From an uncultured Nocardioides sp. (GTDB lineage: Bacteria; Actinomycetota; Actinomycetes; Propionibacteriales; Nocardioidaceae), in the NCBI RefSeq assembly GCF_947488025.1, contig NZ_CANKYS010000002.1, forward strand, positions 62,001-126,000: a stretch of 64,000 nt of DNA. The letters run 5' to 3'. A program made the translations under genes and the position numbers. The notes under the pieces were generated by a model. It searched no databases. It was given only the letters and a program-made list of their open reading frames with translations, and was not told where the DNA came from. How positions within the stretch are numbered: position 1 is the first letter of the stretch; every line of letters starts with the position of its first letter. This document shows positions 7,819 to 17,187 of this stretch, in pieces.

Positions 7819-9948
7819 TCACTTCGTCGCTTCCATCATCTGGCGGAGCTCCTTCTTGAGGTCGTTGACCTCGTCGCGCAGCCGCGCCGCCACCTCGAAC
7901 TGGAGCTCGGCGGCGGCGTGCTTCATCTGCTCGGTGAGCTCCTGGATGAGCTCGGCGAGGTCGCTGCTCGGGATGCCGGCGGTGTCGGGCGCCTCGTGGT
8001 GGATCTTCGACAGCGCGGGCGTCGGCGACTTGCCGGCCTTCACGCCGCCGGCGCGGCCCTTCTGGCCGACGTCGGCCCAGGTCTTGAGCAGCTCCTGGGT
8101 CGTCTCGTCCTCGCGGGCGAGCATCTCGGTGATGTCGGCGATCTTCTTGCGCAGCGGCTGGGGGTCGATCCCCCGCTCCTTGTTGTAGGCGACCTGGATG
8201 GCACGACGACGGTTGGTCTCGCCGATCGCGGCCTCCATCGAGGGCGTGATCTTGTCGGCGTACATGTGGACCTGGCCCGACACGTTGCGCGCCGCGCGGC
8301 CGATCGTCTGGATCAGCGACTTGTCGGAGCGCAGGAAGCCCTCCTTGTCGGCGTCGAGGATCGCCACCAGCGACACCTCGGGCAGGTCGAGGCCCTCGCG
8401 GAGGAGGTTGATGCCGACCAGGACGTCGTACTCGCCCATGCGCAGCTCTCGCAGCAGCTCGATGCGCCGGAGCGTGTCGACCTCGGAGTGGAGGTAGCGG
8501 GTGCGGATGCCGGCGTCGAGGAGGTAGTCGGTGAGGTCCTCGGACATCTTCTTGGTCAGCGTGGTGACCAGGACGCGCTCGTTCTTGTCCGCGCGGGTGC
8601 GGATCTCGTGGATCAGGTCGTCGATCTGTCCCTTGGTCGGCTTGACCACGACCTCGGGGTCGACCAGGCCGGTCGGGCGGATGATCTGCTGGACCGTGTT
8701 GTCGACGCCGCCGACGCGGTCGAGCTCGTAGTTGCCGGGGGTGGCCGACAGGTAGACGGTCTGGCCGATCCGGTCGACGAACTCGTCCCAGCGGAGCGGA
8801 CGGTTGTCCATGGCGCTCGGCAGCCGGAAGCCGTGGTCGACGAGGTTGCGCTTGCGCGACATGTCGCCCTCGTACATGCCGCCGATCTGCGGGACGGCGA
8901 CGTGGGACTCGTCGACGACGAGGACGAAGTCCTCCGGGAAGTAGTCGAGGAGCGTGTTGGGCGCACTGCCGGGCTTGCGGCCGTCCATGTGCATCGAGTA
9001 GTTCTCGATGCCCGAGCACGAGCCGACCTGGCGCATCATCTCGACGTCGTAGGTCGTGCGCATCCGCAGCCGCTGCGCCTCGAGCAGCTTGCCCTGCTTC
9101 TCGAACGCGGCGAGCTGGTCGGCGAGCTCGAGCTCGATGCCCGTGATCGCCTTCTCCATCCGCTCCGGGCCGGCGACGTAGTGGGTGGCCGGGAAGACGT
9201 GGAGCTCGGTGTCCTCGGAGATGACCTCGCCCGTGATCGGGTGCAGCGTCATCAGCCGCTCGATCTCGTCGCCGAAGAACTCGATGCGGATCGCGAGCTC
9301 CTCGTAGACCGGGAAGATCTCGAGGGTGTCACCCCGCACCCGGAACGTGCCGCGGGTGAACGACATGTCGTTGCGGGTGTACTGGATCTCCACGAGCCGG
9401 CGCAGCACCGAGTCGCGGTCGTGCTCCTCGCCGACCTTGAGCCGCAGCATCCGGTCGACGTACTCCTGCGGAGTGCCGAGGCCGTAGATGCACGACACCG
9501 TCGAGACCACGATCGTGTCGCGGCGGGTGAGCAGGCTGTTGGTCGCGCTGTGGCGCAGCCGCTCGACCTCCTCGTTGATCGAGGAGTCCTTCTCGATGTA
9601 GGTGTCGGTCTGGGGGACGTAGGCCTCGGGCTGGTAGTAGTCGTAGTAGGAGACGAAGTACTCCACCGCGTTGTCGGGGAAGAGCTGGCGCAGCTCGTTG
9701 GCGAACTGCGCAGCCAGCGTCTTGTTGGGCTGGAGCACGAGCACCGGCCGCTGGACCTGCTCGGCCACCCACGCGACCGTCGCGGTCTTGCCGGTGCCGG
9801 TCGCGCCGAGGAGCACGACGTCCTGCTCGCCGCCCTGGAGGCGGCCGACGATCTCCTTGATCGCCGCCGGCTGGTCGCCGGAGGGCTCGTAGTCGGACAC
9901 CACCTTGAAGGGGGCCACCCGGCGCTGGAGATCGGTGACTGGACGCAT
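7819..9948 (-). CDS. uvrB: excinuclease ABC subunit B
   Basis: A 709-residue UvrB, slightly longer than the E. coli protein. Walker A is GATGTGKT (48-55). The beta-hairpin that probes DNA is in [20 protein letters not shown]. Helicase motifs [12 protein letters not shown] and the [10 protein letters not shown] region follow. The C terminus holds a UVR domain ([20 protein letters not shown]) that binds UvrA or UvrC. With UvrA it verifies DNA damage for nucleotide excision repair. ATG start 6 nt after a TACGCT box; monocistronic here, with no uvrA or uvrC in view. Confidence 0.98.
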   Translation of the reverse strand: MRPVTDLQRRVAPFKVVSDYEPSGDQPAAIKEIVGRLQGGEQDVVLLGATGTGKTATVAWVAEQVQRPVLVLQPNKTLAAQFANELRQLFPDNAVEYFVSYYDYYQPEAYVPQTDTYIEKDSSINEEVERLRHSATNSLLTRRDTIVVSTVSCIYGLGTPQEYVDRMLRLKVGEEHDRDSVLRRLVEIQYTRNDMSFTRGTFRVRGDTLEIFPVYEELAIRIEFFGDEIERLMTLHPITGEVISEDTELHVFPATHYVAGPERMEKAITGIELELADQLAAFEKQGKLLEAQRLRMRTTYDVEMMRQVGSCSGIENYSMHMDGRKPGSAPNTLLDYFPEDFVLVVDESHVAVPQIGGMYEGDMSRKRNLVDHGFRLPSAMDNRPLRWDEFVDRIGQTVYLSATPGNYELDRVGGVDNTVQQIIRPTGLVDPEVVVKPTKGQIDDLIHEIRTRADKNERVLVTTLTKKMSEDLTDYLLDAGIRTRYLHSEVDTLRRIELLRELRMGEYDVLVGINLLREGLDLPEVSLVAILDADKEGFLRSDKSLIQTIGRAARNVSGQVHMYADKITPSMEAAIGETNRRRAIQVAYNKERGIDPQPLRKKIADITEMLAREDETTQELLKTWADVGQKGRAGGVKAGKSPTPALSKIHHEAPDTAGIPSSDLAELIQELTEQMKHAAAELQFEVAARLRDEVNDLKKELRQMMEATK

Positions 9949-10010
9949 GCGTCGAGCGTACGCGGGGCCACCGACAGCGACTCCCTCGCTGGCGCCCTAC
10001 GCTCACGGGC
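9949..10010. promoter_or_regulatory. divergent leaderless promoters of uvrB and the kinase-like gene
   Basis: TACGCT occurs on both strands: minus (complement of 9955-9960) 6 nt before uvrB ATG, and plus (9998-10003) 7 nt before the ATG at 10011. I see no clear SOS-box-like palindrome in the 62 bp. Confidence 0.6.
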
Positions 10011-10817
10011 ATGGTCTCGGACGCCGCCCCACCCGACCGCGTGCTCGACCTGTTCGTCGCCGAGGGTGTGCTCGAGCCCCTCCCGGGCGGCCGTGGCACG
10101 ACGTGGCGCGCCGGCGACCTGGCGCTCTCACCGGGTCACGACGCCTCCGAAGCCTGGCTGGCTCCGATCCAGGCGCGGCTCGCCGTCCGCCTCGACGAGC
10201 AGTCGCCCCGCTCGCTCCGGCTCGCGCTGCCGGTGCCGGCGCGTGACGGGAGCCTCGTTGTCGAGGGGTGGTCGGCCACCCGCTTCGAGCCGGGTACGAC
10301 GCCCTGCCGCGACCTCGCGACGCTGCGGGCCACCGCCCACCTGCTGCACGCCCACCTCGCGAGCGCGGTCCCCGAGCGGCCCGCCGTACTCGATGCACGC
10401 ACCGACCAGTGGGCGGTGGCCGAGCGGCAGGCGTACGACGCCGACGCCGCCGACGCGGCCGCCGGGGATCGTCCCGAGCCGGGCCTCGCCGGGCTCGTCG
10501 GCGCCCTCGTGGCGGGCCTCGACCACACCGACCTCGGTCGCGAGCAGCTGGTCCACGCCGACCTCGCGGGCAACGTGCTGCTCGACGCCACCGGGGCGCC
10601 GTTCGTCATCGACCTCTCCCCCGCCTGGCGCTCGCCGCTCTGGGCCGAGGCGGTCTGCGTGCTCGACGCCGTGCTGTGGCACGGGGGCCGGGCCGAGGCT
10701 CTCGACGAGTGGCGCGCGGGTGCCCGGCGCCAGGCGATGCTGCGGGCCGCGCTCTTCCGGGTGCTGGCCGACCAGCCGTGCGACGTCGCCCGCTACGCCG
10801 CTCTCGACCTGGCCTGA
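10011..10817 (+). CDS. TIGR02569-like protein, aminoglycoside-phosphotransferase fold
   Basis: A 268-residue protein resembling the actinobacterial TIGR02569 family. The kinase-type catalytic segment is VHADLAGNVLLD (181-192, with D184 and N188) and the metal-binding segment is VIDLSP (199-204), as in choline/aminoglycoside kinases. The N-terminal lobe is reduced, with no clear glycine-rich loop. The small-molecule substrate is unknown. It is leaderless, divergent from uvrB, and convergent with the reductase-like gene. Family assignment is from memory of the pattern. Confidence 0.75.
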   Translation: MVSDAAPPDRVLDLFVAEGVLEPLPGGRGTTWRAGDLALSPGHDASEAWLAPIQARLAVRLDEQSPRSLRLALPVPARDGSLVVEGWSATRFEPGTTPCRDLATLRATAHLLHAHLASAVPERPAVLDARTDQWAVAERQAYDADAADAAAGDRPEPGLAGLVGALVAGLDHTDLGREQLVHADLAGNVLLDATGAPFVIDLSPAWRSPLWAEAVCVLDAVLWHGGRAEALDEWRAGARRQAMLRAALFRVLADQPCDVARYAALDLA

Positions 10818-10836
10818 GTCTGAGCCTGAGCCGGGG

Positions 10837-11421
10837 TCAGCGCACCCGGTCGAGCGTGACGACGCGCACGCCGCCGGTCAGGTCGACCTGGTCGACCGGC
10901 TCGAAGCGGGCGTGGGCGAACGGGCCGGCGAACAAGCGGCGGCCGTCGCCGATCACGGACGGGTTGACCTTGAGCACGAGCCGGTCGATCTCGGGCAGCA
11001 GCGTGTGCGCGAGCGTGCCCCCGCCCACGAGCCAGATGTCGAGCCCGTCCTCGGCCTTCAGCTCCCGGACCCGGGCGACCGGGTCGCCGGAGACGACCTC
11101 GACCGGCAGGTCGGACCTGCCGGCGAGCGACCGCGAGACGACGAGGTGCCGCAGGTGCGGGTAGGCGTCGACGAGGCCCGCTGCCAGCCCGACGTCGTAC
11201 GACGCCCTCCCCTCCACCACGGTGTCGAAGTGGGCGCCCGGAGCGGTGATCCCCATCGCCTCGCGCGCCGGCCCGGGCAGCGTCTCGGGCCAGGACCCGA
11301 CCAGGTGCTCCACGAGGTCGGGGGTCACCGGGAAGAAGTCGGAACCGGTGGGGTCCCCACCGTCGGGACCGGCGATGAACCCGTCGAGGGTGACGGCGAC
11401 CAGGTAGACGAGGCGGCGCAT
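10837..11421 (-). CDS. dihydrofolate reductase-family (RibD C-terminal-like) protein
   Basis: A 194-residue protein with the RibD-C/DHFR-like fold: N-terminal strand RRLVYLVAVTLDGFIAGPDG, central Thr/Val strands, and WLVGGGTLAHTLLPE for NADPH binding, then DRLVLKVNPSVIGDGRRLF. Members are probably NADPH-dependent reductases, but most are uncharacterised. No riboflavin genes are near, so a role in flavin synthesis is unlikely. It is divergent from the phospholipase D-like gene. Confidence 0.8.
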   Translation of the reverse strand: MRRLVYLVAVTLDGFIAGPDGGDPTGSDFFPVTPDLVEHLVGSWPETLPGPAREAMGITAPGAHFDTVVEGRASYDVGLAAGLVDAYPHLRHLVVSRSLAGRSDLPVEVVSGDPVARVRELKAEDGLDIWLVGGGTLAHTLLPEIDRLVLKVNPSVIGDGRRLFAGPFAHARFEPVDQVDLTGGVRVVTLDRVR

Positions 11422-11483
11422 CCCCGCATGCTGCCAGCCGCGCCGCGGTCACCCCGACTGGGGTCCATCGCTACATTGACCCC
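11422..11483. promoter_or_regulatory. divergent promoter region with palindrome
   Basis: Plus strand: TACATT (11472-11477), 6 nt before the GTG at 11484. The palindrome ACCCC-GACT-GGGGT (11451-11464) lies at the -35 position of that promoter and could be an operator. No obvious -10 for the minus-strand gene was found. Confidence 0.45.
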
Positions 11484-12728
11484 GTGACCGTCGCCCGCAC
11501 GCTGACAGCCGTCCGGCGCACCCTGCTCGCGCTCGTCGGTCTCCAGCTCACCGTCGCGGTGGCGCTCTCGCTGGTCGACTCCTACCGCCGGCGCGGCAAA
11601 CGACCCAAGCCGTTCCCCGTCACCGGCCCCGGCACGGTGCCCGTCGGCGACGGCGAGATCACGACGTACACCTTCGGCCGTGACCTCTACGACGACATGC
11701 TCGCCGCGATCGACGGCGCCAAGAAGCAGATCCTCTTCGAGACCTACATCTGGAAGGGCGACGACATCGGGTGGAAGTTCAAGACCGCCCTCGCCGCCGC
11801 CGCCGACCGCGGGGTCGACGTCCACTGCATCTACGACGGCTTCGCCAACATGGTCGTCTCCCCGGCCTTCAAGCGCTTCCCGCCGTCCCTCAAGGTGCTG
11901 CGCTACCCGGTCTACACGGCGGGCTTCCGCGTCTGGGACCTGCGCCGCTACGGCCGCAACCACCGCAAGATGCTCGTCGTCGACGAGGAGGTCGCCTTCC
12001 TCGGTGGCTACAACATCGGCTCGGCCTACGCGACCGAGTGGCGCGACACCCACGTCCGGATCACCGGACCCGGCGTGTGGGACCTCAAGCGTGCCTTCGC
12101 CGACTTCTGGAACCTCAACCGCCGCCACCGGCTGCGGCGCGACGACCGCCCCCTCCTGGTCGAGACCGCGTCCGACTGGGATCCGCAGATCCGGGTGCAC
12201 AAGAACATCCCGCGGCAGTGGAACTTCCCGATCCGCAGCATGTACCTCGAGGCCATCGCCCGCGCCACCCGCAACATCTGGCTGACGACGGCGTACTTCC
12301 TGCCCGACCAGGACTTCGTCGACGCGCTGTGCGAGGCGGCGCGCCGCGGTGTCGACGTGCGGATCCTGCTGCCGCTGAAGTCCAACCACATCGTGGCCGA
12401 CTGGATCTCCCGCGGCTACTACGGCCAGCTGCTCACGTCCGGCGCGCGGATCCTGCGGTTCAAGGACGCCATGGTGCACGCCAAGACCGCCACCGTCGAC
12501 GGCAGCTGGTCGACCGTCGGCACCGCCAACATCGACCGGCTCAGCCTCCAGGGCAACTACGAGATCAACCTCGAGGTCATCGACCCCGACTTCGCGGCGG
12601 TGATGGAGGAGGTCTTCGCCAACGACGAGTCCAACTGCCTCGAGCTGACCCTCGCCGAGTGGGAGGCGCGCGACCTCAACCGGAAGTTCACCGAGAGCTT
12701 CCTCGCGCCCCTGCGCCCCCTGCTCTGA
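11484..12728 (+). CDS. phospholipase D-family protein, cardiolipin-synthase-like
   Basis: A 414-residue protein with an N-terminal membrane helix (about residues 13-30) and two HKD motifs: H160-x-K162-x4-D167 in HRKMLVVDEEVAFLGG, and HAKTATVDGSWSTVGTANID near residue 332. Bacterial cardiolipin synthases join phosphatidylglycerol units by this chemistry at the membrane. The length is shorter than E. coli ClsA because only one N-terminal helix is present. GTG start 6 nt after TACATT, so leaderless. Its 3' end overlaps the convergent membrane-protein gene by 41 bp. Other PLD-type lipid transfers are possible. Confidence 0.82.
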   Translation: MTVARTLTAVRRTLLALVGLQLTVAVALSLVDSYRRRGKRPKPFPVTGPGTVPVGDGEITTYTFGRDLYDDMLAAIDGAKKQILFETYIWKGDDIGWKFKTALAAAADRGVDVHCIYDGFANMVVSPAFKRFPPSLKVLRYPVYTAGFRVWDLRRYGRNHRKMLVVDEEVAFLGGYNIGSAYATEWRDTHVRITGPGVWDLKRAFADFWNLNRRHRLRRDDRPLLVETASDWDPQIRVHKNIPRQWNFPIRSMYLEAIARATRNIWLTTAYFLPDQDFVDALCEAARRGVDVRILLPLKSNHIVADWISRGYYGQLLTSGARILRFKDAMVHAKTATVDGSWSTVGTANIDRLSLQGNYEINLEVIDPDFAAVMEEVFANDESNCLELTLAEWEARDLNRKFTESFLAPLRPLL

Positions 12729-13557
12729 GCGCGAGGATCCAGGCGGAGACGAGCGCGATCCACACGAGCCCGGCGACGTACGCCGCCGCCTGCCAGCCCG
12801 ACCAGTCCAGCGCGTCGCCGTACCGGAGCAGGGCCACCGCCTCCAGCACCACGAACGCCGCGCCGGTGAGCCCGACGGGGCGCACGGACGCTGCGTCGTC
12901 GACGAGGGCCGCCTGGCCCGCGGCCCAGCCCAGCCCCACGAGCCAGGCGCCGACGGCGCGGGCCGTCAGCGGCGTGAGCGGCCAGGCCCAGGCCTCGGCG
13001 GCCCATCCGGGCGCCAGCAGCAGTGCGACCCCGGCGACGAGCAGCAGGACCGCCAGGCCGACGAGCAGCCCGCGCAGGGCGGCGGGGAGGCGTCGTACGT
13101 CGTCCGCGTCCGTCGGCGCGCCCGTGGCCCGCGCCTGCAGGGCCAGGCCCACCACCATGGCCAGCGGTACTCCGGCGTAGATGGCCAGCCAGCCCCACGC
13201 GACGCCACGGGCGCTGGCGGGGTGCTCGGCGCCGAGGTGGAACTTGTCGAGGTGCACCAGCGTCACGACGAGCGTGAGGACCGTGAAGACGAGCACCGGC
13301 CACACGGTCAGCCGCGCGCGGCTCCACGTCCGCGAGCGTGCTCCGGCCACCTCGAGCACGGCGCTGGACCAGTAGGCCGCGCCGAGGAAGACGGCCGTCA
13401 TCGGCACGTCGATGGTCCACGAGAACCACTCCGCCGTGCGGGTCGCGAAGACCGTGAGCTGGAAGCCCGCGAGGAAGACGAGCACGGCCGCGACGACGAG
13501 GAGCACCCGCATCCCGCGTGTCACCGGCGCCCCGGCCCCGGCGTGGCGTCGGCTCAT
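12688..13557 (-). CDS. polytopic membrane protein, unknown function
   Basis: A 289-residue protein with about eight predicted membrane helices (for example RVLLVVAAVLVFLAGFQLTV near residue 15 and LLVGLAVLLLVAGVALLL mid-protein). I recognise no family signature; His in VTLVHLDKFHLGAEHPA and a Trp-rich C-terminal half are notable. The ATG overlaps the stop of the upstream flavoprotein gene by 4 nt (ATGA), so the two are translationally coupled and probably work together. Confidence 0.75.
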   Translation of the reverse strand: MSRRHAGAGAPVTRGMRVLLVVAAVLVFLAGFQLTVFATRTAEWFSWTIDVPMTAVFLGAAYWSSAVLEVAGARSRTWSRARLTVWPVLVFTVLTLVVTLVHLDKFHLGAEHPASARGVAWGWLAIYAGVPLAMVVGLALQARATGAPTDADDVRRLPAALRGLLVGLAVLLLVAGVALLLAPGWAAEAWAWPLTPLTARAVGAWLVGLGWAAGQAALVDDAASVRPVGLTGAAFVVLEAVALLRYGDALDWSGWQAAAYVAGLVWIALVSAWILALRAGGAGARGSSR

Positions 13558-15224
13558 GGGGTCGAGGTCGCCTGCGGGTGCGCCGCCAGGTAGCCGTGGA
13601 GCGTGGCGATGACGCTCGCACCGTCCCCGACCGCCGTCGCGACCCGCTTGACCGACCCGGCGCGCACGTCGCCGATGGCGAAGACGCCCGTCATGGTCGT
13701 CTCCTGCGGCAGTCGCCCGTCCTCGCCCGTGACGACGAACCCGGCCTGGTCGCGCACGATCTCGGCGGGCAGCCACTGGGTGCGGGGCACCGAGCCGATG
13801 AGCACGAAGAGTCCGCCGGCGGGCACCTCCTCGCCCCCGCCCGGACCGCTGTGCTGCTCCCCCAGCGTCAGCGCGGCCAGGCAGCCGTCCTCCTCCCGCC
13901 CGTCGAGCACCGCCGTGCCGTAGCGGATGCCGACGTTGCGGGTCGCGTCGAGCTGGGCGATGAGGTAGTCCGACATGCTCGCCGCGAGCGACGCCCCCCG
14001 CACCAGCAGCGTGACGTGGCGGGCGTAGCGGGCCAGGTGGAGGGCTGCCTGCCCGGCCGAGTTGCCACCGCCGATGACGTAGACCTCCATCCCGGCCATC
14101 GACGGCGCCTCGGCGACGGCCGCGCCGTAGAAGACCCCGCGACCGACGAGGCCCTCCAGCGCCGGGACGTCGAGACGGCGGTAGTCGACGCCGGTGGCGA
14201 TCACCACGCTGCGGGTGCGGACGACGCTGCCGTCCGACATCGAGACCGTGCGGAGGTCGCCGTCGGCGCCGAGCGCCTGGACCTCGCGGAGGAAGGAGAA
14301 CTCGCTGCCGAACGACCACGCCTGCTGGAACGAGCGCCACGCCAGGTGGGCTCCGCTGACGCCCCGCGAGAAGCCGGGGTAGTTGCGGATCAGCGACGAG
14401 GTGCCCGCCTGGCCGCCCACCGCCGACTGCTCGACCACCATCGTCGACAGTCCTTCCGAGGAGGCGTAGACGGCGGCGGCGAGCCCGCTCGGGCCCGCGC
14501 CCACCACGACGACGTCGTACACGTGCTCGGGTGACAGGGGGCTCATCAGCCCGAAGGCGTCGGCGATCTCGAGGTCGGTGGGCGCCACGAGCGTGGTCGG
14601 CGGGTTGGTGAAGGCGAGCTGGAGCACGGGCAGCTCGGGTTCGGTCAGCCCCAGGCCGGCGAGCAGCCGGTTGGCCGACTCGGTGCCGACCTGGTGGAAG
14701 CCGACGGGGATGTGGTTGCGGCCGAACTGGTCGCGCAGGGCGTGGGTGCGCTCGTCACGCTGCTCGCCGATCATCCGCACCGCCTCGAAGCCGATGCCCT
14801 GGGCGAGGTGCCAGTCGTCGAGCGCATCGGTGATGGTGCCGTGGAACTCCTCGTCGCGCCGGCGCTCGGGGCGGAGCAGGACGAGCTCGGCGTGCCCATG
14901 GCCGATCGCGGTGAAGACCTCGCGGGTGCTGGCGAAGTCGCCCCAGATCCCGGCGACGGCCCGCTTGGCCGACGGGTGGAGGGAGTAGGCACGGCGCAGG
15001 AAGTCCAGCCCCCCGCGGTCGTCAGGGCCGAAGCACGCGACCACGAGCGCCACCTGCCGACCCCACCGGCGCAGCCCCTCGAGGACCGCCCGGGCGTGGT
15101 CGTACTCGGCGCAGACGACCACCTCGTAGTCGCCCCCGTACCTCCCCCGCAGCTCCGACCCCAGGACGTCCCTCGACGCCTCGTCGGTCGTGGCGAGCAG
15201 CAGGACAGGATCGACGTCGCCCAT
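13554..15224 (-). CDS. fused pseudo-receiver / thioredoxin-reductase-like flavoprotein
   Basis: A 556-residue protein. Residues 1-115 look like a response-regulator receiver fold, but the phosphoacceptor strand reads VALVVACFGPDD with no Asp at the usual place. Residues 165-225 resemble a glutaredoxin-like region. From about 236 comes a TrxR-type flavoprotein: VVVGAGPSG (FAD, 239-247), VIGGGNSAGQAA (NADPH, 383-394) and a C-terminal AIGDVRAGSVKRVATAVGDG. The redox CxxC expected near 367-370 is GAAV. It probably transfers electrons to something other than thioredoxin. ATG start 5 nt after AGGGAGG. Coupled to the downstream membrane protein. Confidence 0.82.
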   Translation of the reverse strand: MGDVDPVLLLATTDEASRDVLGSELRGRYGGDYEVVVCAEYDHARAVLEGLRRWGRQVALVVACFGPDDRGGLDFLRRAYSLHPSAKRAVAGIWGDFASTREVFTAIGHGHAELVLLRPERRRDEEFHGTITDALDDWHLAQGIGFEAVRMIGEQRDERTHALRDQFGRNHIPVGFHQVGTESANRLLAGLGLTEPELPVLQLAFTNPPTTLVAPTDLEIADAFGLMSPLSPEHVYDVVVVGAGPSGLAAAVYASSEGLSTMVVEQSAVGGQAGTSSLIRNYPGFSRGVSGAHLAWRSFQQAWSFGSEFSFLREVQALGADGDLRTVSMSDGSVVRTRSVVIATGVDYRRLDVPALEGLVGRGVFYGAAVAEAPSMAGMEVYVIGGGNSAGQAALHLARYARHVTLLVRGASLAASMSDYLIAQLDATRNVGIRYGTAVLDGREEDGCLAALTLGEQHSGPGGGEEVPAGGLFVLIGSVPRTQWLPAEIVRDQAGFVVTGEDGRLPQETTMTGVFAIGDVRAGSVKRVATAVGDGASVIATLHGYLAAHPQATSTP

Positions 15225-15325
15225 GTCGACCTCCCTCAGCCTCACGTCCGCCTCGACGCTACTCCCGGCCGTGACGGGCGGCGACACCATTTCTGGGGGG
15301 TCTGGACCGCGTCCGGGAACGCCCG

Positions 15326-16273
15326 TCAGCGGGTCGGGAGGTGGGTCGGGATGCTCATCCGCGGGCCGCGCCGCGGGCGGTGCCGGCCGCCGGCCATCGC
15401 CATCGCGGCGGCCCGGCCGCGCTGGGGCCGGTAGGGCTCGAGCAGCTCGCCCATCTCCTTGTCGCTGATGTCGTGGCCGACGAGCGCCCAGCCCACCCAG
15501 TTGGCGAGGTGGTAGTCGCCGAAGCTGACCGCGTCGGGGTCGCCCAGCGCTCTCTGGCGCACCTCCGCGCTCGTCCACACCCCGATGCCGCGGATCGAGC
15601 AGAGCCGCCGCTCGGCCTCCTCACCGGACACCTCGCTCACGCGCTCGAGCGACGACGCCAGCCGGCAGGCGGTCACCATCGTGCGGGACTGGGCCGGCTG
15701 GACGCCGAGGCGCAGCCACTCCCACGACGGGATCGCGGCGATCGTCCCGGGCGTCGGCTGCAGCATCAGGCGCAGTGGGGCGACGGGCCCGGGCGCGGGC
15801 TCCCCGTGGCGTCGGACGAGCTCGCGGAAGGAGCCGAATGCCTGCTTGCCCGTCACCTTCTGCTCGAGGATCGAGGGCACCAGGGACTCCATCACCAGCC
15901 CGGTGCGCCCGATGCGCCAGTGCTGGTGGGTGCGCCAGCCGGCCTCGACCTCGGGGTGGTGGTGCGGCTCGAAGCCCGTCGGGTCGTCCTCGGCGCCCAG
16001 CAGCGCGGGCATCCGGTCGAGCGCCCACTCCGCGCCCGGCCCCCACGCCCGGCCCAGGACCTCGCCGGCCGACGGCCGCGGCTGCACGCACAGCGACGCC
16101 GGCCCCACCGGCGTACGCATGGCGCGCCAGATGCGGCCGGACTCCTCGTGGCGCTGGGTGGGGTCGCCGGCCCCGCGGCGCTGCGGGCGCAGCACCTGCG
16201 CAGGAGCGCACGGCCAGTCGGGCACCCAGGTGCGGGTGCGCCCCCCTGCCTCAGGGCTGGTCGCGGTGGCCAT
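15326..16273 (-). CDS. AlkA-like DNA-3-methyladenine glycosylase
   Basis: A 315-residue HhH-GPD protein. The helix-hairpin-helix is in LCSIRGIGVWTSAEVRQRAL, followed by the catalytic-Asp region DAVSFGDYHLANWVGWAL. The central segment SLVPSILEQKVTGKQAFGSF is the usual helical core. The N-terminal domain (about residues 1-120) resembles the AlkA_N region. It should excise alkylated bases from DNA. There is no Ada domain or Fe-S cluster cysteine set. ATG start 6 nt after TACCGT, probably leaderless; divergent from kynA. Confidence 0.82.
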   Translation of the reverse strand: MATATSPEAGGRTRTWVPDWPCAPAQVLRPQRRGAGDPTQRHEESGRIWRAMRTPVGPASLCVQPRPSAGEVLGRAWGPGAEWALDRMPALLGAEDDPTGFEPHHHPEVEAGWRTHQHWRIGRTGLVMESLVPSILEQKVTGKQAFGSFRELVRRHGEPAPGPVAPLRLMLQPTPGTIAAIPSWEWLRLGVQPAQSRTMVTACRLASSLERVSEVSGEEAERRLCSIRGIGVWTSAEVRQRALGDPDAVSFGDYHLANWVGWALVGHDISDKEMGELLEPYRPQRGRAAAMAMAGGRHRPRRGPRMSIPTHLPTR

Positions 16274-16313
16274 GGGGCGACGGTAGACGAGGGCACCGAC
16301 TACCTTGCAGCCC
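16274..16313. promoter_or_regulatory. very compact divergent leaderless promoter pair
   Basis: Only 40 bp separate the two start codons. Minus: TACCGT (complement of 16280-16285), 6 nt before the glycosylase ATG. Plus: TACCTT (16301-16306), 7 nt before the kynA ATG. Each promoter's -35 region must overlap the other, so simultaneous firing is unlikely. Confidence 0.6.
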
Positions 16314-17180
16314 ATGGGACAGGGACCGGCCGACACACCGAACACGCGCGACCTCGAGGAAGGCATCCAGAAGGACTTCTCGCAGTCGATGTCCTACGGC
16401 GACTACCTGCGCCTCGACGTCCTGCTGTCGGCGCAGCAGCCGCTGTCCGACCCGCCGCAGCACGACGAGCTGCTCTTCATCGTCCAGCACCAGACGAGCG
16501 AGCTCTGGCTCAAGCTGATGGTCCACGAGCTGCGCTCGGCCCGCGCGCTGCTGCGTGCCGACGACCTGTCCCCCGCGCTCAAGCGCCTGGCGCGCGTCAA
16601 GCACATCCAGCACACCCTCACCGACCAGTGGTCGGTGCTCGCCACGCTGACGCCCTCGGAGTACGCCGAGATCCGACCGTTCCTGGCCACCAGCTCGGGC
16701 TTCCAGTCCCACCAGTACCGCGAGGTCGAGTTCCTGCTCGGCAACAAGAACGCCGACATGGTCAAGGTCTTCTCCCACGACGAGGCCGCTCGCTCCGTGC
16801 TCGACGAGCTGCTGCACGAGCCGTCCCTCTACGACGAGTTCCTGGCCCACCTCTCACGCCAGGGGTACGCCGTCCCGCAGCGGCTGCTCGACCGTGACTG
16901 GACCCTGCCGCACACCACCGACACCGACCTCGTCGACGTCTTTGCCACGGTCTACGCCGCGCCGGCCGAGCACTGGGGGGTCTACGAGACGTGCGAGGAG
17001 CTCGTCGACGTCGAGGACGCCTTCCAGCAGTGGCGCTTCCGCCACCTCCAGGTCGTGCAGCGGGTCATCGGCCACAAGACGGGCACCGGCGGGTCGTCCG
17101 GCGTCGACTTCCTGCGCCGGGCGCTCGACCTGACGTTCTTCCCCGAGCTCTACGAGGTGCGCACGCGCATCGGGCAGTAG
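16314..17180 (+). CDS. kynA: tryptophan 2,3-dioxygenase
   Basis: A 288-residue haem enzyme that opens the indole ring of L-tryptophan to N-formylkynurenine, first step of the kynurenine pathway. Signatures are YGDYLRLDVLLSAQQP, DELLFIVQHQTSELW (substrate pocket), GFQSHQYREVEFLLGNK and RHLQVVQRVIGHKTGTGG, which holds the haem His and substrate-carboxylate residues. ATG at 16314 was preferred to the in-frame TTG at 16305 because TACCTT ends 7 nt before it and the TTG lies within that promoter. No kynU or kynB is in the window, so this gene is isolated from its pathway. Confidence 0.95.
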   Translation: MGQGPADTPNTRDLEEGIQKDFSQSMSYGDYLRLDVLLSAQQPLSDPPQHDELLFIVQHQTSELWLKLMVHELRSARALLRADDLSPALKRLARVKHIQHTLTDQWSVLATLTPSEYAEIRPFLATSSGFQSHQYREVEFLLGNKNADMVKVFSHDEAARSVLDELLHEPSLYDEFLAHLSRQGYAVPQRLLDRDWTLPHTTDTDLVDVFATVYAAPAEHWGVYETCEELVDVEDAFQQWRFRHLQVVQRVIGHKTGTGGSSGVDFLRRALDLTFFPELYEVRTRIGQ

Positions 17181-17187
17181 CCCAGCT

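Noticed and set aside
7525..11487. A very long open frame antisense to uvrB, and similar ones elsewhere (for example 54712-58212 plus).
   Set aside because: In GC-rich DNA the frames opposite real genes are rarely interrupted. Their translations are Arg/His/Asp-rich and repetitive, while the opposite strand encodes recognisable conserved proteins.
13554..15224. Thioredoxin reductase with a functional response-regulator domain.
   Set aside because: Both the redox CxxC and the phosphoacceptor Asp are missing at their expected positions.
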